From Paraburkholderia acidicola (lineage in GTDB: Bacteria; Pseudomonadota; Gammaproteobacteria; Burkholderiales; Burkholderiaceae), in contig NZ_MTZV01000004.1 in assembly GCF_002362315.1 (NCBI RefSeq), positions 682,001 to 746,000 of the forward strand: a DNA stretch of 64,000 bases. The letters run 5' to 3'. A model generated the notes under the pieces. That model had not been told where the DNA came from. It saw nothing but the letters and a program-made list of their open reading frames with translations, and did not search any database. The position numbers were made by a program, and so were the translations under genes. This document shows positions 1-7,493 of the stretch, in pieces (position 1 is the stretch's first letter; each line of letters opens with the position of its first letter).

Positions 1-95
1 GACGAGTTGTTATTACTCCCGCCGCCACCGCCGCACGCCGCGAGTCCTGCACACAGTCCCGCTACCGCGGCCAGCCAGACAATCTTGCGCATCAT
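1..95 (-). CDS. Lipoprotein, 5' part only (possible DUF3443 family)
   Basis: Only the first 31 or so codons are in the window; the gene runs off the left edge. The product starts MMRKIVWLAAVAGLCAGLAAC and continues with a glycine and asparagine-rich linker, so it has a signal peptide with an LAAC lipobox and should be a lipid-anchored envelope protein. It starts 11 bases after the stop of the DUF2844 gene and is probably co-transcribed with it. From memory, DUF3443 lipoproteins often follow DUF2844 genes in Burkholderia, which suggests the family, but the diagnostic part is outside the window. A second ATG lies one codon downstream, at 92. Confidence 0.6.
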   Translation of the reverse strand, partial: MMRKIVWLAAVAGLCAGLAACGGGGGSNNNS

Positions 96-106
96 GTTTC
101 CCCCGA

Positions 107-619
107 TCACTGGATGTCGTTAGCGCTCACGCCGGCCGGCAGCGCCGGCGGCAGCCAGGCGCGCCCGGCGAACGCGCCCATGTGTCCGCCGCTCTGGACC
201 ACGAGGTCCGAGCGCTGCACGCTCGCCGCACCGAAACCGGTGCCTCGCGTGGCCCGCGTTTCGTTCAGGGATTGCACGTAACCGGGGAAGTAGGTACCGA
301 GCAACGTGGCGAGTCCCGGAATCTGCGGCCCTTGCCAGGCGATCGCGAACACACTGCCGTTCGAGCCGACGTATTCGCGCACGACGGTACCGCCTGTCAG
401 CGTGGTCGTATTGACCGTGTAGGCCGTCGTTGCGTTCGCGCTCAGGCGACGCACGGCAAGTGTGCCGGAGGTGCTCGACGTACCCGACGTTGAAGCCGCT
501 GCGCTCGAGGTCGCAGTGCCGGCTGGCCACGTGGGCGCGCCGCCAAGTTCGGCATGGGCAGGCAGCGCAGCAATCGCGGCCGCGAATGCCATCGCACTGC
601 AAACGATGCGAAGGTTCAT
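107..619 (-). CDS. DUF2844 domain-containing exported protein
   Basis: A 170-residue protein starting MNLRIVCSAMAFAAAIAALPAHA, a Sec signal peptide with an AHA cleavage site, followed by the ELGGAPTWPAG start typical of DUF2844 proteins. The body contains the family-like stretches TTTLTGGTVVREYVG and VFAIAWQGPQIPGL. The start was placed at 619 because the signal peptide begins there; the longer open frame upstream to 742 has no export signal. Function is unknown. The next gene leftward is a lipoprotein 11 bases away, so the two likely form an exported pair. Family assignment is from remembered sequence features. Confidence 0.8.
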   Translation of the reverse strand: MNLRIVCSAMAFAAAIAALPAHAELGGAPTWPAGTATSSAAASTSGTSSTSGTLAVRRLSANATTAYTVNTTTLTGGTVVREYVGSNGSVFAIAWQGPQIPGLATLLGTYFPGYVQSLNETRATRGTGFGAASVQRSDLVVQSGGHMGAFAGRAWLPPALPAGVSANDIQ

Positions 620-1082
620 GTCTTCTCCAGACGTTCTCAATTGAATGCCGATTGAATCCCGACTAACCGGTAGAGCTGTCCTGCCCGCGATTACGCGCAC
701 ATCGGTACGCGCAATTATCAGTGCGCCGAACGCCGACTTCAAACCGTGTATCCGATATTTTTATTACGAAATCATTACGCGACGTCGAAAAGACGACACG
801 AGCGACGCTACGCGCGCATTCAAGCTGTCGATTCCATGCCAATCGAATGCCATTGAGTTTACGACGGAGCTTAGGAACCCCAAAGAGGGAATTCATTTCC
901 TTCAGTTACCAAATGTAAGTCGAGAAAAGATTTCTTTGGAAAGCGACGGATTGCGGATAGCGCTGCGTATAAACGAAGCACAGCCCCCAACCCGGCAGGT
1001 CGATATCCGATTCCGCATACATCGCATATCGACGCGCCTGGGTACCTCGACCATGCAATCGGCCCATACCAAGTACCAAGCT
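620..1082. other. Divergent intergenic region
   Basis: This 463-base stretch separates the leftward DUF2844 gene from the rightward NHL lipoprotein. Around 750-780 it is AT-rich for this genome (TATTTTTATTACGAAATCATTACG), fitting a promoter region. An open frame runs through it in phase with the lipoprotein, but the residues lack any export signal and look non-coding. I see no clear operator or RNA gene. Confidence 0.5.
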
Positions 1083-2219
1083 ATGAAAATACGCCCTCAG
1101 CAGTCGCAGCAAACGCGTGTCCGGATCTCTGCGCTCCTCGCCATCCTCGTTGCAACGTGCAGTCTCGCAGCATGCGGCAGCGGCGGCGATGGTGACGACG
1201 ACTCATCGCCTCCGCCGGTCAACCCCAACGCCCCATCGATCAGTGTCTATGCAGGGCAACCGGATAACCCTGGCTCGACCACCGGTGCGATCGCCTCTGC
1301 CCTGTTCGACACACCGACGGGTCTCATCGTGGACAACACCGGCAAATTGTTTGTGGCCGACAACGGCAACTTCACGGTGAGCGAGATTACCAATGGCGTC
1401 GTCACGACACTTGCGGGCACAGCCGGTGCGAACGGTTCCGCGGATGGCCTCGGCGCGGCTGCACAGTTCGGCGGCCCGGAAGAACTGGCCGTCGATGCAA
1501 CCGACAACGTCTACGTCACCGACGATGTCGCCGGTTCCGATTTTCTGGCCGTACGCAAGATCACAGCGTCGGGTCAGGTCACGACCGTGACCAACCCGGC
1601 AACCGGACAGGCGCTGTTGACAGACGGTAGTGCAGGCATCGCCGTCGACCAGCAGTCCAATGCCTATGTGTTCACGACGGACACCAGTACCGGTGCAAAT
1701 GTGCTCACGCAGATCACGCCGTCGGGAGCGATCAACGTCATTCAACTGGTCAACTCGTCGGGCACGCCGGTTGGTCTCATCGATCCTCAGGACATGACGG
1801 TCGACAGCAGCAACCATCTTTACATTGCCGACGACGATATCAATGCGAACGCTGGCGTGCTCTATCAGGTCGCGCTGAATGGCACGACCGGTGTGGTGAC
1901 GGCGCTCGCCGGGTCGACCGCGACATCGGGCGCGACGGACGGTCCGGGCACGGCCGCGACGTTCAACGGGCTCGGTAATCTCACCACCGATTCCTCAGGG
2001 AACGTCTACGCGAACGACGTGAACAACGGCACGATTCGCGAGATTTCTCCGGCGGGGATCGTCACTACGGTTGCAGGTATCGCCGGGCAGTTTGGCCTGA
2101 ACCTGGGACAGCTGCCGCGGCCGTTACCGACGATCGACGCTCTCGCAATCGTGGGGCAGACGCTCTATACGACCGCACCGAATCACAGCGTGGTGCTGCA
2201 GATTGCGCCGCTGCCTTAA
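1083..2219 (+). CDS. NHL-repeat beta-propeller lipoprotein
   Basis: A 378-residue lipoprotein. Residues 1-31 form a signal peptide ending in LAAC (Cys31), followed by a Gly/Asp/Pro-rich linker. The rest consists of repeated blades of the form FDTPTGLIVDNTGKLFVAD, PEELAVDATDNVYVTD, and LGNLTTDSSGNVYAND, each followed by an (R/S)xI sequence and VVTTLAG-like strands. This is the NHL six-bladed propeller pattern. The ATG at 1083 is chosen because it begins the signal peptide. NHL propellers usually bind proteins or glycans; no catalytic residues are apparent, so the ligand is unknown. A small lipoprotein gene follows 15 bases later. Confidence 0.8.
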   Translation: MKIRPQQSQQTRVRISALLAILVATCSLAACGSGGDGDDDSSPPPVNPNAPSISVYAGQPDNPGSTTGAIASALFDTPTGLIVDNTGKLFVADNGNFTVSEITNGVVTTLAGTAGANGSADGLGAAAQFGGPEELAVDATDNVYVTDDVAGSDFLAVRKITASGQVTTVTNPATGQALLTDGSAGIAVDQQSNAYVFTTDTSTGANVLTQITPSGAINVIQLVNSSGTPVGLIDPQDMTVDSSNHLYIADDDINANAGVLYQVALNGTTGVVTALAGSTATSGATDGPGTAATFNGLGNLTTDSSGNVYANDVNNGTIREISPAGIVTTVAGIAGQFGLNLGQLPRPLPTIDALAIVGQTLYTTAPNHSVVLQIAPLP

Positions 2220-2234
2220 GTTTGAGGAACTGAC

Positions 2235-2384
2235 ATGCGAGTGCTAAGAACGTTGTTGCTGGTTAGCGTGATCGGTAGTGCTTTCGCGATGGTAAGCGGA
2301 TGCACGGTGAGCCCTGTGACGGGACTCGTTTGTCCGCCGGGTACGCATCCGGGTCCTTATGGACATCGCTGTTTCGCAGACTAG
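2235..2384 (+). CDS. Small lipoprotein, 49 residues
   Basis: A short reading frame with GAGG about eight bases before ATG, directly after the NHL lipoprotein stop. The product MRVLRTLLLVSVIGSAFAMV continues with a SGC lipobox (Cys23) and a 26-residue mature part, CTVSPVTG then LVCPPGTHPGPYGHRCFAD. The mature part holds three cysteines, one for lipidation and two that could form a disulfide across the PPGTHPGPYGHR loop. Similar CPPGxHxGxxGxxC tails occur in small hypothetical lipoproteins of this group, as I remember. Function unknown; probably co-transcribed with the upstream gene. Confidence 0.7.
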   Translation: MRVLRTLLLVSVIGSAFAMVSGCTVSPVTGLVCPPGTHPGPYGHRCFAD

Positions 2385-2571
2385 ATTTGCTGAAGGCCTT
2401 GTTGCAGCCCCTGCGCAAGCGCAAGCGTACCGAGCGACCTTCTCTTACCCAGCCCGAACATTCGTAACAAAGTTTTTTCTCACGACGGATCGCTGGTTGC
2501 AGGACGTTGAAGATCATGTGGACACCTTGATCAGCGTCGTCCGCATCCAACGTCCGTTAGGAGAAACGATC

Positions 2572-2925
2572 TTGAAACCGAAACACCTGTTACTGCTTTC
2601 CTGCGCCGGCGCGGTTGCGCTGTGTGCATCGACCAGTTCTTTTGCGTGGGTCCGCGTAGGCGTCGCGGTTGGCGTCCCCGTTGCACCGGTGGTGGTCGCG
2701 CCCGCCGTCATCGCCGTGCCGCCTCCGCCGCCCCCTGTCGTCATCGCGCCGCCGGTCGTCGTAGGCGGACCCGTGATCGCGGTCGGATGGTATGGCGGTC
2801 GCTACTGGGACGGACATCGCTACTGGGATCGTGGCGGCTGGTATGCCGCTCATCCGGGCTGGGGCGGCGGTTGGGGCCCGGGCTGGCACGCTGGCTGGAG
2901 ACGCACTGGCTGGCATCGCTGGTAA
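2572..2925 (+). CDS. Exported Pro/Gly/Trp-rich small protein
   Basis: A 117-residue protein translated from TTG at 2572, supported by the ribosome-binding site TAGGAG eight bases upstream and by the signal peptide that starts there (LKPKHLLLLSCAGAVALCAS, cleaved near SSFA). The mature part is a valine/proline-rich region with a run of PPPPPP around residue 50, then a glycine/tryptophan/tyrosine-rich tail with GGRYWDGHRYWDRGGWY and HPGWGGGWGPGW. Low-complexity aromatic tails like this occur in small envelope proteins of Burkholderiales. The longer frame starting at 2359 has no export signal and overlaps the preceding gene. Function unknown. Confidence 0.65.
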   Translation: MKPKHLLLLSCAGAVALCASTSSFAWVRVGVAVGVPVAPVVVAPAVIAVPPPPPPVVIAPPVVVGGPVIAVGWYGGRYWDGHRYWDRGGWYAAHPGWGGGWGPGWHAGWRRTGWHRW

Positions 2926-3089
2926 GCCGGCGCGTATGCGCTCCGCCAGTGGACGCCATCTGTTCTCGCAGGTGCGAGCCTGCAGATTTTCCGACGATGC
3001 AAAGCATGTGACAGCGACGGATTTTTGATTACCGATTGTTTAATGGGCTGTCACATGCAATGTCGACGATTACCCGTGGAAGTATTGAA

Positions 3090-3245
3090 ATGAAAACAAG
3101 AACCCTGCTTGCCGCGCTGACCGCTGCGGTTGCGATCGCGAGCCTGAGCGGCTGCGTGGTCGTTCCCGCGCAGCCTGGATATGCGCCCTACTGGCACCCG
3201 GCGCACTATGACGTGTACGGTTACTACCATCCCGGACACTGGTAA
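3090..3245 (+). CDS. Small lipoprotein with WXXGXW-like motif
   Basis: A 51-residue lipoprotein. Residues 1-22 form a signal peptide with lipobox LSGC. The short mature chain is VVVPAQPGYAPYWHPAHYD followed by VYGYYHPGHW, ending right at the Trp. The WHPAHY and YHPGHW pair resembles the WXXGXW repeats of BcpO-like lipoproteins of Burkholderia (family recalled, not searched). Nearly the same 17-residue motif ends the next gene product, seven bases downstream. The upstream in-frame extension to 3036 is unlikely, since the export signal begins at 3090. Confidence 0.75.
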   Translation: MKTRTLLAALTAAVAIASLSGCVVVPAQPGYAPYWHPAHYDVYGYYHPGHW

Positions 3246-3253
3246 ACAACATC

Positions 3254-3760
3254 ATGCCCCCTGAATCGAACGTGACGAATCGTCTGCCGCGCGCCCTTGT
3301 CTGGTTGATCGGGGCCGCAGCGGCGTCGGTGATCGTGCTGTGTCTGGCCGGTACGTACACGTTGCTGGTTCTACCTGGGATGCTTACGCACTCCGCTTCG
3401 TCGCAGGCGCCTGCGCCCGCATCGGCAACGATGTCCGGTGCGGCACCCGATCTGACGAACATGCCACCGCTGCCTGCATCCGCATCGGTGCCTGCATCCG
3501 TCACTTCGACTGCGACCTTGAGTTCATCTTCGTCTCCGCCTGTGCGTACCAAACCCGTGAGCCGGACGCCCGTACAACGGCACGCTCAACACGTTGTCAG
3601 TCACCATCGAAAGCCCGCGGTCCGGACTGTCGGTCCGACCGTGAAGCGGACCGCACCGAAGGCACCCAACGCCCTCTGGTCGCCCGCTTACATCGACGAT
3701 GACGGCTACTGGCATCCTGGTTACTGGACCACGCCGGATGGAAACGAAGTGCAGCCTTAA
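3254..3760 (+). CDS. Membrane-anchored protein with C-terminal WXXGXW-like motif
   Basis: A 168-residue protein. Residues 15-40 form a single transmembrane segment or uncleaved signal anchor (ALVWLIGAAAASVIVLCLAG). It is followed by a long Ala/Pro/Ser/Thr-rich linker, a basic region rich in His, Arg and Lys (about 95-135), and a C-terminal block LWSPAYIDDDGYWHPGYW. That block aligns with the end of the preceding small lipoprotein (W-P-A-D-G-Y-HPG-W shared). The layout suggests an inner-membrane anchor with a periplasmic tail that may bind cell wall or a partner. Function unknown. Confidence 0.65.
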   Translation: MPPESNVTNRLPRALVWLIGAAAASVIVLCLAGTYTLLVLPGMLTHSASSQAPAPASATMSGAAPDLTNMPPLPASASVPASVTSTATLSSSSSPPVRTKPVSRTPVQRHAQHVVSHHRKPAVRTVGPTVKRTAPKAPNALWSPAYIDDDGYWHPGYWTTPDGNEVQP

Positions 3761-3798
3761 CCCGTAGCCCACTCCCTGTGAGAGAGAGCGCTTCTAAA

Positions 3799-4578
3799 AT
3801 GGCAACCCGGATACTTGTTGTCGATAGAGATGTCGAACTATGCAAATCGCTGGGCGATTTTCTGGAACGCCACGACATCGAGGTCAGCACGCTACCGAGT
3901 GCGGGCTTGCTCGAGCGCTGCCTGGAACACAGCACGCCCGATCTCGTGCTGCTCGATCACATGCAACCCGGTGGCGACGGACTGACGGCACTGGGCAATC
4001 TGAGAGCGTCGGGCAACGAGATTCCTGTGATCATGCTGGCCGCATCGGCCGACGATGTCGATCGCATCATCGGTCTCGAGATGGGCGCCGACGACTACAT
4101 CGGCAAGCCGCTCAATCTGCGCGAACTGCTCGCGCGCATCCGGGCCGTGCTACGGCGAGCGAGTGCGGCGCGGCCCGTGAGTGCCTTGCACGAATCGTGG
4201 CGCGTGGCGTTCGGCCCCTTCACGCTCGATATCCGTTCACGTATGGTTCATCACGACGAACAGCCGATCATGCTGTCCGACCGGGAGTTCGAGTTGCTGA
4301 GAATTTTCGTCAACCAGCCGATGCGTCTGTTCAAACGTGAACAGCTCGCCGCGTTGCTGTTCGGGCCGAACGACGAGCGCATGGCGAGAGGGCTGGATGT
4401 TCTGGTGTGGCGGCTGCGTCAGATGATCGAAGTGCGCCCTTCCACGCCCAAGCTGATCCAGACGGTTCGCGGCCACGGGTACATCTTCGTGCCGGGCGGC
4501 GAGCAGTTTGCCCCGAGGCCGCGTGAGGTCGTCGCTGGAGTGATCGCTGGGGTGGTCGAAGAGCAACGCGCACCATAA
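3799..4578 (+). CDS. OmpR/PhoB-type response regulator, orphan
   Basis: A 259-residue regulator with an N-terminal receiver domain (1-120) and a C-terminal winged helix (about 140-235, with LSDREFELLRIFVNQP and the recognition-helix region RGLDVLVWRLRQMIE, then TVRGHGYIF). The phosphoacceptor Asp53 (LVLLDHMQP) and Lys103 (IGKP) are present. The acidic pair is D9-R10 instead of two acids, and the conserved Thr/Ser after beta-4 is Ala81. ATG at 3799 is preferred over GTG at 3778 because a GAGAGAG sequence precedes it and the receiver starts there. No histidine kinase is adjacent; the rightward exported-protein genes just upstream may be its partners or targets. Confidence 0.85.
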   Translation: MATRILVVDRDVELCKSLGDFLERHDIEVSTLPSAGLLERCLEHSTPDLVLLDHMQPGGDGLTALGNLRASGNEIPVIMLAASADDVDRIIGLEMGADDYIGKPLNLRELLARIRAVLRRASAARPVSALHESWRVAFGPFTLDIRSRMVHHDEQPIMLSDREFELLRIFVNQPMRLFKREQLAALLFGPNDERMARGLDVLVWRLRQMIEVRPSTPKLIQTVRGHGYIFVPGGEQFAPRPREVVAGVIAGVVEEQRAP

Positions 4579-4599
4579 CGCACGCACAGTATCAATCGA

Positions 4600-6261
4600 T
4601 CAACCGAGCAGCGAACCGCACACCCGCACAACCGCACGCGAGATCTCGCCGCGCACCACCGCCCCACGCAGCGTATCGATATCGCCATGCACCCAGCGGT
4701 CGCTTTCGAGCGCCGCAGGCACATGCGCGCGCACGGCATCCCACGCGGCCCGTGTGCCCTGCCCCACCGGATAACCCGTGAGATCGCGCTCGATGAGATC
4801 GAGTGCCTGGCAGGCAAGCATCATCTCCGCGGCGACGATGGTCTGCGTGTTCTCGACGACCGTGCGCGTACGTCGCGCTGCGTAACACGAGTTGCTGATG
4901 TGATCTTCGGTGTTGCCTTTGGCTGGCAGGCTCGTCGCACTCGAAGGAGAACAGAGTCCCATGTTCTCGAGCACCAGCCCCGTGCCCATGCTTTGCACAA
5001 CCGAGTAGCCGGAGTTCACACCGGGCTGCGTCGCGATCAACCCCGCCGGAATGCCGAAGTTGCATGCGGGGTCGACGAGCCGCGCACTGCGCCGGTCGCA
5101 GATCGCGCCGAGATCGGTCACCGCCAGCGCGAGCAGATCCATCGCTTGCGCAACGTATTGGCCATGAAAGTGGCCGCCTGAGATGACGTGATAGCTGCTG
5201 TCGGATTCGGAGAAAATCAGCGGGTTATCGGTAGCGCTGTTGATCTCCGTTTGCAGAATGCCATCGACGTAATCGAGCGCATCGAGCACCGGGCCATGCA
5301 CTTGCGGCGCGCAACGCAGCGAGTACACGTCCTGGATGCGCGGTGCGAGCGGTGGCATGTGCGGTGTGCCCGCGTCGGCGGGGTCGAGGCCCGGGGTGCC
5401 CCACAACTGCACCTGGCGAGACGATTCGGTGCAGCGCAGGCTACCGTCTACTACGCGACGCAGCGCCAGCGCAACGCGGAGCTGGCCCTTGTGCGGACGC
5501 GCCAGCATCACGCGCTCGTCGAAGCACGACAGTTCGCCGCGCAATGCTTCAAGTGACAACGCCAGCGAAACCGTCGCGTCGTCGAGCAGCGCACGCGCAT
5601 CGTGTGCGGCGAGTACCGCGTAAGCCAGCGAAGCAGTCGACCCGTTGATCAGCGCGGACGCATCTTTGGCGAGCACATCGAAGGTGGGCGGCAGGCCCGC
5701 GAGCGTGAACGCATCCGCAGCGGACATGATCTGCGAACGAAACTCCACGCGACTCTGCGGCAAGCCCATCATTGCGCCGCTCATCAGTGCGAGCGGTGCG
5801 AGATCGCCGCTCGCGCCGACACTGCCCTTCGCCGACACGACCGGTGTGATGCCGTGATTGAGCATCGCCATCAAGCGGTCGAGTACCTCGATCCGGACAC
5901 CCGAATAATTGCGCGCGAACGCATTGACGCGCAGCGCCATCATCGCGCGCACCACTTCGTTCGGCATCGGCTCGCCTGTGCCAGCCGAATGCGCGAAGAT
6001 CAGGTTCCGTTGAAACTCCGCTATCGATGCAACGCCGATGCGCCTGTTCTTCAATGCGCCGACACCCGTGTTGAAGCCGTACATCAGGGGCGCATCGTCG
6101 GTTAGCCAGTGCTCGTCGATGTAGTGACGGGTTGCTTCGAGCTGCGCACGCGCATCGTCGTGTAGCGCGACATGGGCACCGTGCCGCGCGATCGCCACGA
6201 TGTCCGCGGCGCGCACATTCGCGCCATCCAGTACCACTTGCTGCGAAGCATTGCCTGTCAT
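4600..6261 (-). CDS. Aromatic amino acid ammonia-lyase (HAL/PAL family)
   Basis: A 553-residue lyase that would remove ammonia from histidine or an aromatic amino acid to give an acrylate such as urocanate or cinnamate. The MIO prosthetic group should form from Ala150-Ser151-Gly152 in GSVGASGDLAPL, and catalytic Tyr61 lies in YGFNTGVG. Other family segments are VQDVYSLRCAPQVHG, NSATDNPL, SGGHFHG and the acidic site in NTEDHIS. It is about 40 residues longer than typical HutH, and the substrate-selectivity segment reads FAHSAG where HutH usually has a Ser-His pair. No hutU, hutI or hutG is nearby, so histidine use is not assured. The LysR gene upstream on the same strand is the likely regulator. 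Confidence 0.85.
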   Translation of the reverse strand: MTGNASQQVVLDGANVRAADIVAIARHGAHVALHDDARAQLEATRHYIDEHWLTDDAPLMYGFNTGVGALKNRRIGVASIAEFQRNLIFAHSAGTGEPMPNEVVRAMMALRVNAFARNYSGVRIEVLDRLMAMLNHGITPVVSAKGSVGASGDLAPLALMSGAMMGLPQSRVEFRSQIMSAADAFTLAGLPPTFDVLAKDASALINGSTASLAYAVLAAHDARALLDDATVSLALSLEALRGELSCFDERVMLARPHKGQLRVALALRRVVDGSLRCTESSRQVQLWGTPGLDPADAGTPHMPPLAPRIQDVYSLRCAPQVHGPVLDALDYVDGILQTEINSATDNPLIFSESDSSYHVISGGHFHGQYVAQAMDLLALAVTDLGAICDRRSARLVDPACNFGIPAGLIATQPGVNSGYSVVQSMGTGLVLENMGLCSPSSATSLPAKGNTEDHISNSCYAARRTRTVVENTQTIVAAEMMLACQALDLIERDLTGYPVGQGTRAAWDAVRAHVPAALESDRWVHGDIDTLRGAVVRGEISRAVVRVCGSLLG

Positions 6262-6467
6262 GGAACCGCCCTTTCGATAAATGACTCAACGTGCGCTGCG
6301 AGCGTCGGTTTTTGTCGGACTCTGCCGCACCGATCGCGCCTGAATGCAGCGAGGCGTCAGCTTATCGCAGCGTGGCTGCGCGGTACCGGTACGGTGATGC
6401 ACGCGATCCGCCGATACAGATTCGTTCGCGCACGAAATCAACGCGTGATCTCGTCGAAGACATCGAG

Positions 6468-7370
6468 CTATTGCGACTCGCCACCAGCAGTCTGAAACAC
6501 ATCGCGCAACCACTGCACGAACGCCCGCACCCGCGACGATAGCTGCCGGTTGTGCGGATACAGCACGGAGACCGGCATCGGCGGCGGCGGACAATCGGCG
6601 AGCACGACAACGAGCCGGCCATCGCGCAGTTCGTCCGCAATCCGGTAGCGCGGAACCTGCACGAGCCCGAGCCCCGCTACCGCCGACCCGGTATAAAGGT
6701 CCGCGCCCGTCACCGCGATCACGCCGTTCATCACGACGTCCACGACACGCCCGTCGACCACGAATTCGAGCGGTACGTTCTTGCCCGTACCGCTCGACAC
6801 ATAGTTCACCGCGCGGTGCGCAGTCAGCGCCGCCAGCTCCATCGGCTCGCCAAAGCGCGCGAGATACGCGGGGCTCGCCACCGTCACCTGCTCCATCTGC
6901 GCGACACGTACCGCGACCATCGACGAATCCTGCAGATACCCCGCCCGCAACACGCAATCGACGCCCTCACGCACCAGGTCGACCAGCCGGTCGTCCTCGC
7001 CGACCTGCAGCTCGATCTGCGGAAAGCGCTCGAGAAACGCCGGCAGTGCCGGCACGACGAAATGCCGCGCGAGCGTGCCCTGCAGGTTCACCCGCAGCAG
7101 CCCTTTCGGCTCGACATTGCGAAACGATCCTTCGGCTTCCTCGAGGTCGGCGATCAGCCGGATACAGCGGCGGTAATACGCCTCACCATCGGGCGTGAGG
7201 CGCACCGTGCGCGTCGTGCGTTCGAGCAGCCGCGTGCCGAGCCGCTGCTCCATGCGCTTGAGCAGGTTGGTCACGGTGGCGCGGGGGATCTGCAGGTCGT
7301 CGGCGGCCTGGGTGAAGCTCTGGCGGTCGGCGATCCGCACGAATGCCTGCATTTCCTGGAAACGGTCCAT
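6468..7370 (-). CDS. LysR-family transcriptional regulator
   Basis: A 300-residue LTTR. The N-terminal winged helix reads MDRFQEMQAFVRIADRQSFT with QAADDLQIPRATVTNLLKRM as the recognition part, and the effector domain follows from about residue 90. It belongs to the CrgA-like subgroup by its TTRTVRLTPDGEAYYRRC linker. It is divergent from the short-chain dehydrogenase at 7494, with a 123-base AT-rich gap containing an inverted repeat, so it probably controls that gene and perhaps itself. The ammonia-lyase lies downstream on the same strand, 206 bases away, and could be a second target. Confidence 0.88.
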   Translation of the reverse strand: MDRFQEMQAFVRIADRQSFTQAADDLQIPRATVTNLLKRMEQRLGTRLLERTTRTVRLTPDGEAYYRRCIRLIADLEEAEGSFRNVEPKGLLRVNLQGTLARHFVVPALPAFLERFPQIELQVGEDDRLVDLVREGVDCVLRAGYLQDSSMVAVRVAQMEQVTVASPAYLARFGEPMELAALTAHRAVNYVSSGTGKNVPLEFVVDGRVVDVVMNGVIAVTGADLYTGSAVAGLGLVQVPRYRIADELRDGRLVVVLADCPPPPMPVSVLYPHNRQLSSRVRAFVQWLRDVFQTAGGESQ

Positions 7371-7427
7371 CGGGGTGACTCACGCGTATTGTTAAAGCGA
7401 ATGGAATGATAATAACAAAATTTACCC

Positions 7428-7447
7428 GATTATCTAATCATCGATAA
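7428..7447. promoter_or_regulatory. Candidate LysR operator
   Basis: In the LysR/SDR intergenic region, GATTATCTAATC (7428-7439) is a palindrome with five-base arms and a two-base spacer. It overlaps TTATC at 7430-7434 paired with GATAA at 7443-7447. The surrounding 40 bases are unusually AT-rich. LTTR sites commonly sit between divergent regulator and target genes, which is the basis for the call; no binding data are available. Confidence 0.45.
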
Positions 7448-7493
7448 GCACGATGATTCGTTCACTCACCACCCACTTGAGAGGAAACGAATC

